A stretch of DNA of 17,181 nt from Prevotellaceae bacterium (GTDB lineage: Bacteria > Bacteroidota > Bacteroidia > Bacteroidales > UBA932), in contig JAIRLF010000088.1 in assembly GCA_031259655.1 (NCBI GenBank), positions 1 to 17,181 on the forward strand. Direction: 5' to 3'. Each line of letters starts with the position of its first letter. The stretch's first letter is position 1. The translations under genes and the position numbers were made by a program. The notes under the pieces are model-generated. The model was not told the origin of the DNA and did not search any database. It saw nothing but the letters and a program-made list of their open reading frames with translations. Shown here piece by piece: positions 1 to 6,067 of the stretch.

Positions 1-103
1 CAAACGGCATCAAGGCGTTGAGAAAGCTAATCAACAATTCGGGGTGTTCCCCAAATATACGCTTAAACGGTATATCATTCTTTGGATCCAAATATTTTCC
101 CAT
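1..103 (-). CDS. Rpn family / PD-(D/E)XK nuclease-family protein, N-terminal part (cut by window edge)
   Basis: The minus strand from the ATG at 103 reads MGKYLDPKNDIPFKRIFG, then about 16 more residues (EHPELLISFLNALMPF) to the window edge. The opening 'LxPKxDxxFKxIFG' followed by a short helix ending in LNALL-like residues is the usual N-terminus of the Rpn (recombination-promoting nuclease) family, annotated in Bacteroidales as PD-(D/E)XK nuclease family transposase. Only the first 34 codons are visible, so the catalytic core cannot be checked and it may be intact or a fragment. A good Bacteroidota promoter lies directly upstream. Function in the family is DNA cleavage linked to RecA-independent recombination; many genomes carry several near-identical copies. 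Family assignment rests on the N-terminal motif only. Confidence 0.72.
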   Translation of the reverse strand, partial: MGKYLDPKNDIPFKRIFGEHPELLISFLNALMPF

Positions 104-127
104 CACAGTATTTCTTTAATTTTTGTG

Positions 128-160
128 CAAAAATAACACATTTTTATTACATGGCACAAA
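128..160 (-). promoter_or_regulatory. Bacteroidota-type promoter of the Rpn-family gene
   Basis: On the minus strand a -33 box TTTG (157-160) is followed after 21 nt by a -7 box TATTTTTG (128-135), matching the TTTG-N19..21-TAnnTTTG consensus of Bacteroides primary sigma promoters. The start codon follows about 25 nt downstream of the -7 box. Confidence 0.6.
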
Positions 161-314
161 ACTATTTGGATTTTCTATCCGAATAATTCATTTCAAACAA
201 AATACAGAACCCTGTTACAGGCAAATTTTGCATGAAACAAGTTCATTAGAAAAATATTTCGCTCGTTATAATCGATGAAAAATCAGTAATAAAAAATTAA
301 GATGAAGAAAAATA

Positions 315-345
315 TTTCGTGTAAAACAAAAAAATATTAATTTTG
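315..345 (+). promoter_or_regulatory. Promoter of tRNA-Gly (and possibly asd)
   Basis: The -7 box TAATTTTG (338-345) fits TAnnTTTG exactly and ends 11 nt before the mature tRNA. A weaker -33-like TTTC/TTTCG lies at 315-319 with about 18-19 nt spacing. It sits inside the second copy of a 14-nt direct repeat (248-261 and 306-319). Confidence 0.5.
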
Positions 346-356
346 CGGCTTCAAAA

Positions 357-429
357 GCGGAAGTAGCTCAGTCGGTAGAGCATCAGCTTCCCAAGCTGAG
401 GGTCGCGGGTTCGAGCCCCGTTTTCCGCT
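357..429 (+). tRNA. tRNA-Gly (anticodon CCC)
   Basis: A 73-nt cloverleaf is visible. The acceptor GCGGAAG pairs with TTTCCGC (one G-U pair). The D arm is GCTC...GAGC. The anticodon stem TCAGC/GCTGA encloses loop TTCCCAA, so the anticodon is CCC, reading the Gly codon GGG. The T arm is GCGGG-TTCGAGC-CCCGT. CCA is not encoded. A T-run follows at 433-439, and asd starts 32 nt downstream with no second promoter visible. Confidence 0.96.
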
Positions 430-461
430 CTGATTTTTTTAATAGATAGTTATTTAGAAAT

Positions 462-1478
462 ATGAAAGTTGCAATAGTTGGCGTTAGCGGAGCAGTAGGT
501 CAGGAATTTCTTAAGTTGTTAGATGAACGTAAATTTCCTGTGGACGAGTTGGTTTTATATGGTTCTGCACGCAGTGCAGGCGCGGAATATCTGTTTCGTG
601 GCGGAAAGTTAAAAGTCAAGGAATTGAAACATAACGACGATTTCCGGGGAGTCGACATAGCTCTTACATCTGCCGGCGCAAGCGTTTCGCGCGAATATGC
701 TCCGGATATCACCCGATTCGGAACAGTGATGATAGACAATTCAAGTGCGTTCCGTTTGGACGAGGATGTGCCGTTGGTCGTTCCGGAAGTCAACGCCGAA
801 GACGCACACAATCGTCCCCGCAACATTATTTCAAATCCTAACTGTACCACCATACAAATGGTCGTGGCTCTGAATCCCATCGAAAAACTGTCGCACATCA
901 AACGGGTACACATTGCTACGTATCAATCGGCAAGCGGCGCAGGCGCAGCTGCAATGGAAGAGTTGAAATTTCAATCATCGCAAGTGTTGAACGGCGCAGA
1001 CCCAACTGTCGAAAAGTTCAAATACCAGTTGGCGTTTAACCTTATTCCTCAGATAGATGTGTTTACCGATAACGGTTATACAAAAGAAGAGATGAAGATG
1101 CACAACGAAACGCGAAAAATCATGCACTCCGATATATCGGTCAGCGCTACGGCGATTCGCGTACCTGTTATGCGCGCTCATTCCGAAGCAATATGGTGCG
1201 AAACATCTTCTCCCCTGACATTGGACGAGGTTCGAACAGCGTTTATATCCGCTTCCGGAGTAACTTTATTCGACGACCCCGCTAATGGAAAATATCCGAT
1301 GCCGTTTCATCTCGCCGGATGCGACGATGTCTATGTGGGACGCATACGCAAAGATTATACACACCCTAACGGATTGGCGTTTTGGACGGTCAGCGACCAG
1401 ATACGCAAAGGCGCAGCGCTAAATGCAATTCAAATCGCGGAATATCTTGTTTTTACTGCAAAAAACACAAAGTTATAA
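462..1478 (+). CDS. asd: aspartate-semialdehyde dehydrogenase
   Basis: This enzyme reduces L-aspartyl-4-phosphate to L-aspartate-4-semialdehyde with NADPH, the branch step to lysine/diaminopimelate, threonine and methionine. The 338 aa match the usual family length. The N-terminal Rossmann loop [10 protein letters not shown] (residues 7-16) binds the nucleotide. SNPNCTT carries the nucleophile Cys128. The YQSASGAG stretch (about 154-161) and RVPVMRAH (233-240), with catalytic His240 and substrate-binding Arg233/Arg238, are all present. The ATG at 462 directly opens the Rossmann strand, so no other start is plausible. It lies 32 nt after tRNA-Gly with no TAnnTTTG box between them, which suggests co-transcription. 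No neighbouring genes of the same pathway are in view. The protein appears complete and unbroken. Confidence 0.97.
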   Translation: MKVAIVGVSGAVGQEFLKLLDERKFPVDELVLYGSARSAGAEYLFRGGKLKVKELKHNDDFRGVDIALTSAGASVSREYAPDITRFGTVMIDNSSAFRLDEDVPLVVPEVNAEDAHNRPRNIISNPNCTTIQMVVALNPIEKLSHIKRVHIATYQSASGAGAAAMEELKFQSSQVLNGADPTVEKFKYQLAFNLIPQIDVFTDNGYTKEEMKMHNETRKIMHSDISVSATAIRVPVMRAHSEAIWCETSSPLTLDEVRTAFISASGVTLFDDPANGKYPMPFHLAGCDDVYVGRIRKDYTHPNGLAFWTVSDQIRKGAALNAIQIAEYLVFTAKNTKL

Positions 1479-1806
1479 GCGTTATGGATTTCCACAGATA
1501 AACCGGAGTTTCGCTTTAGAATCTTTTTTTCAACGTTGCGCCGGATTTAATTCGGCTGTCACATCACGCTTTTACTATTACCGGAGTTAAACGCGAAATT
1601 AACGATATACACTTCGGGCTAAAAACTAAAAATAGCTGTCGCCTGACAAAACTTTGCGGTATGATTTTCTATAAAACCCTATGTCTAAGGCATAAAATCT
1701 CAAACAAGTCGTAAGTTTATATTTTTTGATTCATAATTCGTAGTAAATAAAAAAACTTTTCTTATCTTTGTGCCTGCATTTATATTGAGTTAAAGAAGAT
1801 ATTTGA
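1479..1806. other. Non-coding spacer after asd
   Basis: No gene is supported here. There is a weak hairpin GCCGGA/TTCGGC around 1541-1557 with no U-tract, two similar short stretches starting ACCGGAGTT, and AT-rich sequence up to the promoter at 1763. I see no RNA gene or riboswitch I can support. Confidence 0.4.
1763..1770 (+). promoter_or_regulatory. -7 box upstream of the 1983 gene
   Basis: TATCTTTG fits TAnnTTTG exactly. Only a poor -33 (TTCG at 1737-1740, 22 nt spacing) is visible. A start near 1777 would give a leader of about 200 nt before the 1983 gene, long enough to hold the small ORF at 1807-1953. Confidence 0.4.
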
Positions 1807-1953
1807 ATGATTATGTACGTAAAAGGGTCGATATGTGCAAGTAATTTTAACGCAACAAACGTTTTGCTGTTGTGTGAATTGAATATTTTGGCGCATGCAT
1901 TTGCCGGAAAGGGAAACACAATCATAATCATCGCGAAGAATATGCGAAAATGA
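1807..1953 (+). CDS. Possible 48-aa leader ORF
   Basis: An ATG at 1807 opens a 48-codon frame ending TGA at 1951-1953, 29 nt before the ATG of the next gene. AAAGAAG lies about 8 nt upstream as a possible ribosome-binding site. The peptide begins MIMYVKGSICAS, has a hydrophobic middle (NVLLLCELNILAHAFAG) and ends in a basic tail (KNMRK). I recognise no family. It lies wholly in the predicted leader transcribed from the TATCTTTG box. It may be a real small membrane peptide, an upstream regulatory ORF, or chance; length alone does not exclude chance. Confidence 0.2.
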   Translation: MIMYVKGSICASNFNATNVLLLCELNILAHAFAGKGNTIIIIAKNMRK

Positions 1954-1982
1954 TGAAATAAAATATAAAAAAATAATACCGT

Positions 1983-2660
1983 ATGAGTACTAAGAAATTT
2001 ACATGTAAAATGGAGGAAATTCCCGCGCTTGGGGAATATGTTGTGAGCAGCGCCGAACGAGATATCAACGATTTTAACGGCTATTCGACTATGTTTACTA
2101 TTGATTATTTCGCAACAGTAAGGTCGAAAATTGAAGTGTGTATGGAGCTGATAAAGTTGACAATTGTTTCGAAAGAACTGAATGGCATAACACATCTACT
2201 CTATAGCAAATCCAAAACTTTTCGCATTAAGTTGACCGTTTTGGAAGGATACCTTAAACAGGGAGCCGAAAAGTTGGATATTGCTGTGGAAGAAACAGGT
2301 CTGAAAAAGGTTAAATCAAATATCTACGGAGGAAATATCGAAGAATTACTCTCGAGTATGCAAATATCGATGACCGCAGTACAACGTAATTTGCCGGTAC
2401 TGGAAGCGCAGGGCATGACACCAACGCTGATTGACGAAATCAATTCTCTCTTGCAGGATATCCGCACTCTGAAGGAAAAACAAAACGCATTGATGAACAA
2501 ACGTAACAGATTGACTGTCGAAAATATCGACAAATTCAACGATTTGTGGAGCAGTTTGCGATTGATTATGAAAACGGCTAAAGCTATCTATCGAGACGTT
2601 GACGAAGTGAAATTGCAAGATTATACCGTCGCTATACTGAGGAAAAGAATTAAAGCGTAA
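1983..2660 (+). CDS. Hypothetical helical protein, 225 aa
   Basis: I do not recognise a named function. The sequence is rich in Glu, Lys, Leu and Ile with no signal peptide or membrane segment, so a soluble cytoplasmic all-helical protein is likely. It opens MSTKKFTCKMEEIPALGEYVVSSAERDINDF, has a likely coiled-coil or long helix around residues 140-175 (EINSLLQDIRTLKEKQNALMNKRNRL), and ends with an amphipathic basic helix (LQDYTVAILRKRIKA). Comparable short hypothetical proteins starting with an F-T-C / EELP-like motif occur in Bacteroidales, but I can assign no role. It is monocistronic, faces the OmpA-like gene convergently, and has a roughly 200-nt leader. The reading frame is clearly coding: no alternative frame is as long. 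Confidence 0.85.
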   Translation: MSTKKFTCKMEEIPALGEYVVSSAERDINDFNGYSTMFTIDYFATVRSKIEVCMELIKLTIVSKELNGITHLLYSKSKTFRIKLTVLEGYLKQGAEKLDIAVEETGLKKVKSNIYGGNIEELLSSMQISMTAVQRNLPVLEAQGMTPTLIDEINSLLQDIRTLKEKQNALMNKRNRLTVENIDKFNDLWSSLRLIMKTAKAIYRDVDEVKLQDYTVAILRKRIKA

Positions 2661-2728
2661 GTCGGCTGATACCGAACATTCTCCGATTTGGGTATACGAC
2701 AAAATTCCCTTTTTACGGGTGTCTTTTT

Positions 2729-2787
2729 AACCACAAGGGCGCATAGGCAAACGAAGTTCTTCGTGTTACTTATGCGACTTTGTGGTT
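2729..2787. repeat. Long imperfect hairpin repeat (AACCACAA...TTGTGGTT type)
   Basis: The arms AACCACAAGGGCGCATAG (2729-2746) and CTTATGCGACTTTGTGGTT (2769-2787) pair with one A-G mismatch and a few G-T pairs; ACGAA/TTCGT continues the stem near the loop after a small bulge. This resembles a class of dispersed intergenic palindromes in many bacterial genomes that start ACCACAAAG/ACCACGAAG. It lies between convergent genes, where it could also act as a shared transcription terminator or 3'-end stabiliser. Confidence 0.6.
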
Positions 2788-2844
2788 ATAATCTTCACAG
2801 CTTCTTATAATTAATGTCGCCGGATTATTGCATTCCAAGAACAT

Positions 2845-2865
2845 TTTCTGACAACTTGTCAGAAA
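2845..2865. repeat. Perfect 21-bp palindrome
   Basis: TTTCTGACAA (2845-2854) and TTGTCAGAAA (2856-2865) are exact inverted copies around a single C. It lies 58 nt downstream of the stop of the minus-strand OmpA-like gene. It could fold as a terminator stem (short T-run on both sides) or be a dimeric protein-binding site. Confidence 0.5.
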
Positions 2866-2889
2866 TCGTATGCATTGCAGTATTAAACT

Positions 2890-2927
2890 ATTCTGTTCAA
2901 TTCTAAAATTCTGTAAATTCCGGTCAG
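2890..2927 (+). repeat. Dispersed repeat, copy A (overlaps the OmpA-like stop codon)
   Basis: The plus strand reads ATTCTGTTCAATTCT..AATTCTGTAAATTCC..GTCAG. It aligns nearly throughout with the reverse complement of 8352-8389 (ATTCTGTTCATTCTTTAATCCTGTAAATCC..ATTCAG when read in two parts), with a one-base indel. The consensus resembles a common bacterial intergenic repeat built on 'AATCCTGTAAATCCTG'. Its end covers the TGA of the OmpA-like gene (2924-2926). Confidence 0.55.
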
Positions 2928-3637
2928 TTTTTCTTTTTATCGCAGACTTCCACTTCGAAACGTGTAGCGGGCAAATCCACGACGGGCATCATATCTCCGA
3001 AGAACATAGTTCCGATACGGTGTTTATCGATACCGTTTTTTATCAGATAATTGCTGACCGACAACACTCTTGCCTCCGACACGTAATAGTTTTGCATCCT
3101 GTTGTTACCGAGATTGACGTAAGCCGAGATATACAAAAACAATCGTTTTTCTCTTTTCAAAAATTTCACTAAATCGTTCAATTGCGTTTGAGACTTTTTG
3201 CTCAAAGCTTGCTGAGCGCCATTAAACTCAAGGTTGCCGAAAACCTCGACCAATAAATTGAAATCACTCTCTTTCAGTCGCACGGTAGGATTTCCGTACG
3301 ATATGGACTTTGTCTGGTCGACAGGAGGGCATCCGTTCAGCGATGTCAAGCCGAAAGTAGCAGGACAGTCGTCGAATCTGTTAGGTATACCGTCGCCGTC
3401 GACGTCAACGTCGTAAATGACGCTTACCTTCGATTCGGGCACATATTCCAGACTGTTCGGCGTATGCGGCAATTCCAGATTCTTGATATAAAATTTACAG
3501 TTTTCGCAATGAGGATTACTTTTTTTGCTTTGTCGAAGGGCAAACAGTTTAAATCCCGCAAAACCCGTGTGAGCAAAACACAGTAATACAGCGACAATAA
3601 TGCTAAGGGCGATTGTTAATTTTCCATTTTTTTTCAT
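2924..3637 (-). CDS. OmpA-like protein with one thrombospondin-3-type calcium-binding repeat
   Basis: The 237-aa protein starts with a hydrophobic N-terminal segment (residues 7-27, GKLTIALSIIVAVLLCFAHTG) that is a signal peptide or membrane anchor. A CxxC pair follows (Cys44, Cys47). Residues 76-92 hold a type-3-repeat motif, DVDVDGDGIPNRFDDCP, a Ca2+-binding loop frequent before OmpA domains. Residues about 130-232 resemble an OmpA C-terminal domain ending FEVEV. The domain is degenerate: the usual 'GHTDN' is replaced by 'SAYVN', so the peptidoglycan-binding Asp is missing, while the following Arg (SEAR, Arg190) remains. Binding to diaminopimelate may therefore be weak. It lies 26 nt after the thioredoxin-like gene and is probably co-transcribed with it. 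Envelope location is likely; the exact role is unknown. Confidence 0.75.
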   Translation of the reverse strand: MKKNGKLTIALSIIVAVLLCFAHTGFAGFKLFALRQSKKSNPHCENCKFYIKNLELPHTPNSLEYVPESKVSVIYDVDVDGDGIPNRFDDCPATFGLTSLNGCPPVDQTKSISYGNPTVRLKESDFNLLVEVFGNLEFNGAQQALSKKSQTQLNDLVKFLKREKRLFLYISAYVNLGNNRMQNYYVSEARVLSVSNYLIKNGIDKHRIGTMFFGDMMPVVDLPATRFEVEVCDKKKN

Positions 3638-3663
3638 ATTCTTTTATACTATATATAATGTTA

Positions 3664-4923
3664 TTAATAAATTTTTTCTCCGCGTTTCATTTTTATAAGA
3701 TTGAATCCGACATTTTTCTTTTGTTCGATATTATCATGATGAATTGAATTATAAGCTTTTTCCATATTGGCAAGGGCTTCGTTTTTTCGTCCGAGTTTAT
3801 AGAGCAGATATGCCTGCGTTTCGTAGATATTGTATTTATCGTCGCCGGCAAGCTGTTCCGCTTTAAGACACCACGACAATGCGTCGTTGAGCGCGGATTT
3901 AACGCTCATGATTTCGACAACATATTGCGCTGCATTTCTTAATTTCGAAGCGCACACAGTCCGCGTAGCGCTGTTTTTTAGCGAAGGCGAAAACAGCCGT
4001 TTATTCTTTTCGGACAACATTTTTTCCTGTTGTTCCTTATATTGTAGAACGGCATTGACATATTTGCGTGCGTAATCGATTAATTTTAAGGGTTGATACG
4101 TGTTGTGGAAATATCGCGTCATATATTCGTTATGCAAAATTTCTCTGTCGCCCGCATTAAGAATATCCGCTTTGATTTCAACGATATAACTCAATCCCGC
4201 TTCGTCTTTTTCCATGCAAATCTTCTGAAAGTTATATTCAATCGATTTTTCGGCTAACCGGAGAAACCGTTCGTCGCCACATTTCAGCGTTTGCTTGATT
4301 TCCTCCTGATTTTGTTCTATAAAACTGCAAAACGGTCCGGGAATATTGAAATTGTTTTCGTCGATAAACAGCAGCAGAATTTTTTTGTCCAACAATTCGC
4401 CGCTCGCAGTCATACGAGTGTATTCATCTATCATTTCGCTGTTATCCAAGCCTAACGAGGTGCGTTTTCCAATATATTCATACAGCGAAGTTTTATTCAT
4501 CCTGTTACACCGGTATTCCAAATCGAACTGTGCCAATGGTTTTGATTCGTGTTTCATCGTTAACGCTTTACCCATATATTCTTCGACTTCGACAAGATTA
4601 TCGACTTGTTTCACCGGCAAAATCAAATGCCCGTTCGAATTTAACAAAATTATACTCGGATACGCTTCAACCCTGTATTCGTTAATGATTTCAATGCCGG
4701 AAGAATTGGATGCGTACAGCGAAACTTCGATAAACCGGTCGGAAAAAGAAGTCGAATCCAAGGGCAATTCCGCCGAGTTTGAATTAAAGATTTTCAGCAA
4801 GATAAGTTTATCTTCGTTTTTAGCCGAATAGAGCAATTCCCGTAACTCCGCCGATTTTTCAGCATTTATAATCACTGTCGAAAAGACGAATACAATTAAT
4901 GTCGCTATTTTTTTCATGTTCAT
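3664..4923 (-). CDS. Exported thioredoxin-fold protein without CxxC, with C-terminal TPR-like helices
   Basis: A signal peptide covers about residues 1-21 (MNMKKIATLIVFVFSTVIINA). Residues about 22-120 look like a thioredoxin fold: a strand KLILLKIFN, then the active-site position, then EAYPSIILLNSNG with the cis-Pro (Pro89). The active-site loop reads NSNSAELP, so both redox cysteines are absent and disulfide chemistry is not expected. The rest is helical; residues about 341-395 (ALSWCLKAEQLAGD..AYLLYKLGRKNEALANMEKAY) fit a TPR unit. Either Met1 or Met3 could start translation; Met1 lies about 20 nt downstream of a TACCTTTG box. It is followed by the OmpA-like gene at 26 nt, suggesting a periplasmic envelope pair. 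A substrate-binding or scaffold role is inference. Confidence 0.75.
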   Translation of the reverse strand: MNMKKIATLIVFVFSTVIINAEKSAELRELLYSAKNEDKLILLKIFNSNSAELPLDSTSFSDRFIEVSLYASNSSGIEIINEYRVEAYPSIILLNSNGHLILPVKQVDNLVEVEEYMGKALTMKHESKPLAQFDLEYRCNRMNKTSLYEYIGKRTSLGLDNSEMIDEYTRMTASGELLDKKILLLFIDENNFNIPGPFCSFIEQNQEEIKQTLKCGDERFLRLAEKSIEYNFQKICMEKDEAGLSYIVEIKADILNAGDREILHNEYMTRYFHNTYQPLKLIDYARKYVNAVLQYKEQQEKMLSEKNKRLFSPSLKNSATRTVCASKLRNAAQYVVEIMSVKSALNDALSWCLKAEQLAGDDKYNIYETQAYLLYKLGRKNEALANMEKAYNSIHHDNIEQKKNVGFNLIKMKRGEKIY

Positions 4924-4944
4924 TTAACCTGTCAAAATTCGGTG

Positions 4945-4952
4945 CAAAGGTA
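4945..4952 (-). promoter_or_regulatory. -7 box of the thioredoxin-like/OmpA-like operon
   Basis: The minus strand reads TACCTTTG, an exact TAnnTTTG match, ending 21 nt before the ATG at 4923. No TTTG is found at the expected -33 spacing. The 107-nt gap to the DUF4293 stop also supports a separate transcription unit. Confidence 0.5.
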
Positions 4953-5030
4953 TGAATTTTAACAATTACCGGACTATTAAAATAAAATAAATAATCTTAT
5001 TTTACGTTAATTCGCCGTTTTACGTCAATT

Positions 5031-5453
5031 TTACCTCAATCGGTGCAAAGACCTTATCAACAACTCGTCTTTAAGTATATTCCTGATAGCCAATATACTT
5101 AATATAAGTGAAATCACAGGAAAGAGCGACTGAATCATGAATACGGAACTTGTCTCACTATTGATATATGAGACAATATAATACACAATAAATCCTTGCA
5201 ATGCCACCAGCAAAATGGAATTAAAGATGTTAAACCGCATTTGCAATATCCTTTTTTTGTACAAAAACATCGATATTGCCGGAATCAGTGCGGTCAATGA
5301 GGTCAAAGCCGCTATCAGGAAGTTATCCATTGTTTTGTATATTATTTCGTTGCCCGAAGAAAGGTCAACACATTTCGCAATATTAGTGGATAACAATATC
5401 GATTGCAAAACGATAACTATAAATATATAAAGCGTTTGTATCCTTTGTATCAT
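5031..5453 (-). CDS. DUF4293 family membrane protein
   Basis: The 140-aa protein matches the DUF4293 family of Bacteroidota: it opens MIQRIQTLYIF and ends KDELLIRSLHRLR, the family's characteristic termini. Four hydrophobic segments (about residues 7-23, 45-63, 76-96 and 104-123) predict a small four-helix inner-membrane protein; the two ends would be cytoplasmic. No function is known for the family. Its ATG lies only 5 nt after the stop of the 86-aa remnant ORF, with no promoter in between, so it appears to be transcribed from the remnant's promoter (5842-5873). The length is normal for the family. Confidence 0.88.
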   Translation of the reverse strand: MIQRIQTLYIFIVIVLQSILLSTNIAKCVDLSSGNEIIYKTMDNFLIAALTSLTALIPAISMFLYKKRILQMRFNIFNSILLVALQGFIVYYIVSYINSETSSVFMIQSLFPVISLILSILAIRNILKDELLIRSLHRLR

Positions 5454-5458
5454 AACAG

Positions 5459-5719
5459 TTATTTTTGTAAATATATTAAATCGTTCAATAAGTCAATTTT
5501 ATTTTCTTTTTCGAGTTTTAGGGCTCCAATCTTTTGCCTGACCCTTTTAACTGTCTCTTCTACTGCTTTTGAGCTGAATTTTCGTTCGCTAAAAGCAGGT
5601 TTTTTAGTGATGTATTCGTCTACATAAGGAGTAACCGTTGCAGATAAATAACCGTCCGTCAATGTCAACGCGGCTATATCCAAACCGCCTGTTCTTAAAA
5701 AATCTCTTCGTGTCGTCAT
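5459..5719 (-). pseudogene. Truncated GH125-like (exo-alpha-1,6-mannosidase) N-terminus fused to an unrelated tail
   Basis: The 86-codon frame opens MTTRRDFLRTGG, a twin-arginine (Tat) motif with a hydrophobic stretch after it. It continues PYVDEYITKKP..SERKFSSKAVEETVKRVRQKIG, which resembles the start of GH125 metal-independent alpha-mannosidases just before their 'PKLAWMFENCFPNT' block. At residue about 65 the similarity stops and an AT-rich tail (ALKLEKENKIDLLNDLIYLQK) runs to the stop. GH125 enzymes are about 450-480 aa, so the catalytic domain is absent. The likely history is a deletion joining the 5' end of the mannosidase gene to the last codons of a different gene that once preceded DUF4293. 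The alternative, a genuine small Tat-exported protein, is less likely. GH125 recognition is from memory of the family, not a search. Confidence 0.55.
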
Positions 5720-5841
5720 TTTTTTACTTTTTTCAATTCCGAAAATCGAAACAACAATAATTAAATTGAGCAGGTTGCAGACGTTACCGCCGCTCTCTAA
5801 GAACCATATACACAGCTCAAGTGATTACTAAATTTAACGCG

Positions 5842-5873
5842 CAAAATTAAACCGATTCAATGAGATAAGCAAA
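5842..5873 (-). promoter_or_regulatory. Canonical Bacteroidota promoter upstream of the GH125 remnant and DUF4293
   Basis: On the minus strand TTTG (5870-5873), a 20-nt spacer and TAATTTTG (5842-5849) match the consensus exactly. The predicted start near 5835 gives a leader of about 115 nt before the ATG at 5719. Confidence 0.65.
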
Positions 5874-6015
5874 TTTTTCGTTTAGCAACTTATCCATTAA
5901 CTGTTTACAGAGAGTTATTATATCCCGTTATATCCCGCAACGTTCTTTTATCAAAATATTCATCCATCGTCGAATGGGTCTGCGCCCTTGTTGATTTTGA
6001 CATGCCGAATAATGT

Positions 6016-6045
6016 CTTTCGAAAGCGCGAGTGTACTCGCGTTTT
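6016..6045 (-). terminator. Hairpin just downstream of the rhamnosidase gene, likely terminator
   Basis: CGCGAG (6026-6031), loop TGTA and CTCGCG (6036-6041) form a GC-rich stem, extended by AAAG against TTTT. A second small palindrome, CTTTCGAAAG (6016-6025), adjoins it. It lies 23 nt past the stop of the minus-strand gene. The T-run after the stem on that strand is short, so terminator strength is uncertain. Confidence 0.4.
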
Positions 6046-6067
6046 ACAATTCTTCCGCGCAACGCTT

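Larger units (their letters stand above)
5720..6067. other. Spacer between the rhamnosidase and the GH125 remnant
   Basis: It holds the promoter at 5842-5873, the hairpin at 6016-6045 and a tandem 10-mer (TTATATCCCG twice, about 5918-5938). No convincing gene is present. A short minus-strand frame overlapping the rhamnosidase 3' end shows no family features. Confidence 0.4.

Noticed and set aside
1731..2195. 154-aa minus-strand frame over the 1983 gene start
   Set aside because: It is rich in Phe/His/Cys/Ile, overlaps a better coding frame on the other strand, and has no supporting promoter or family.
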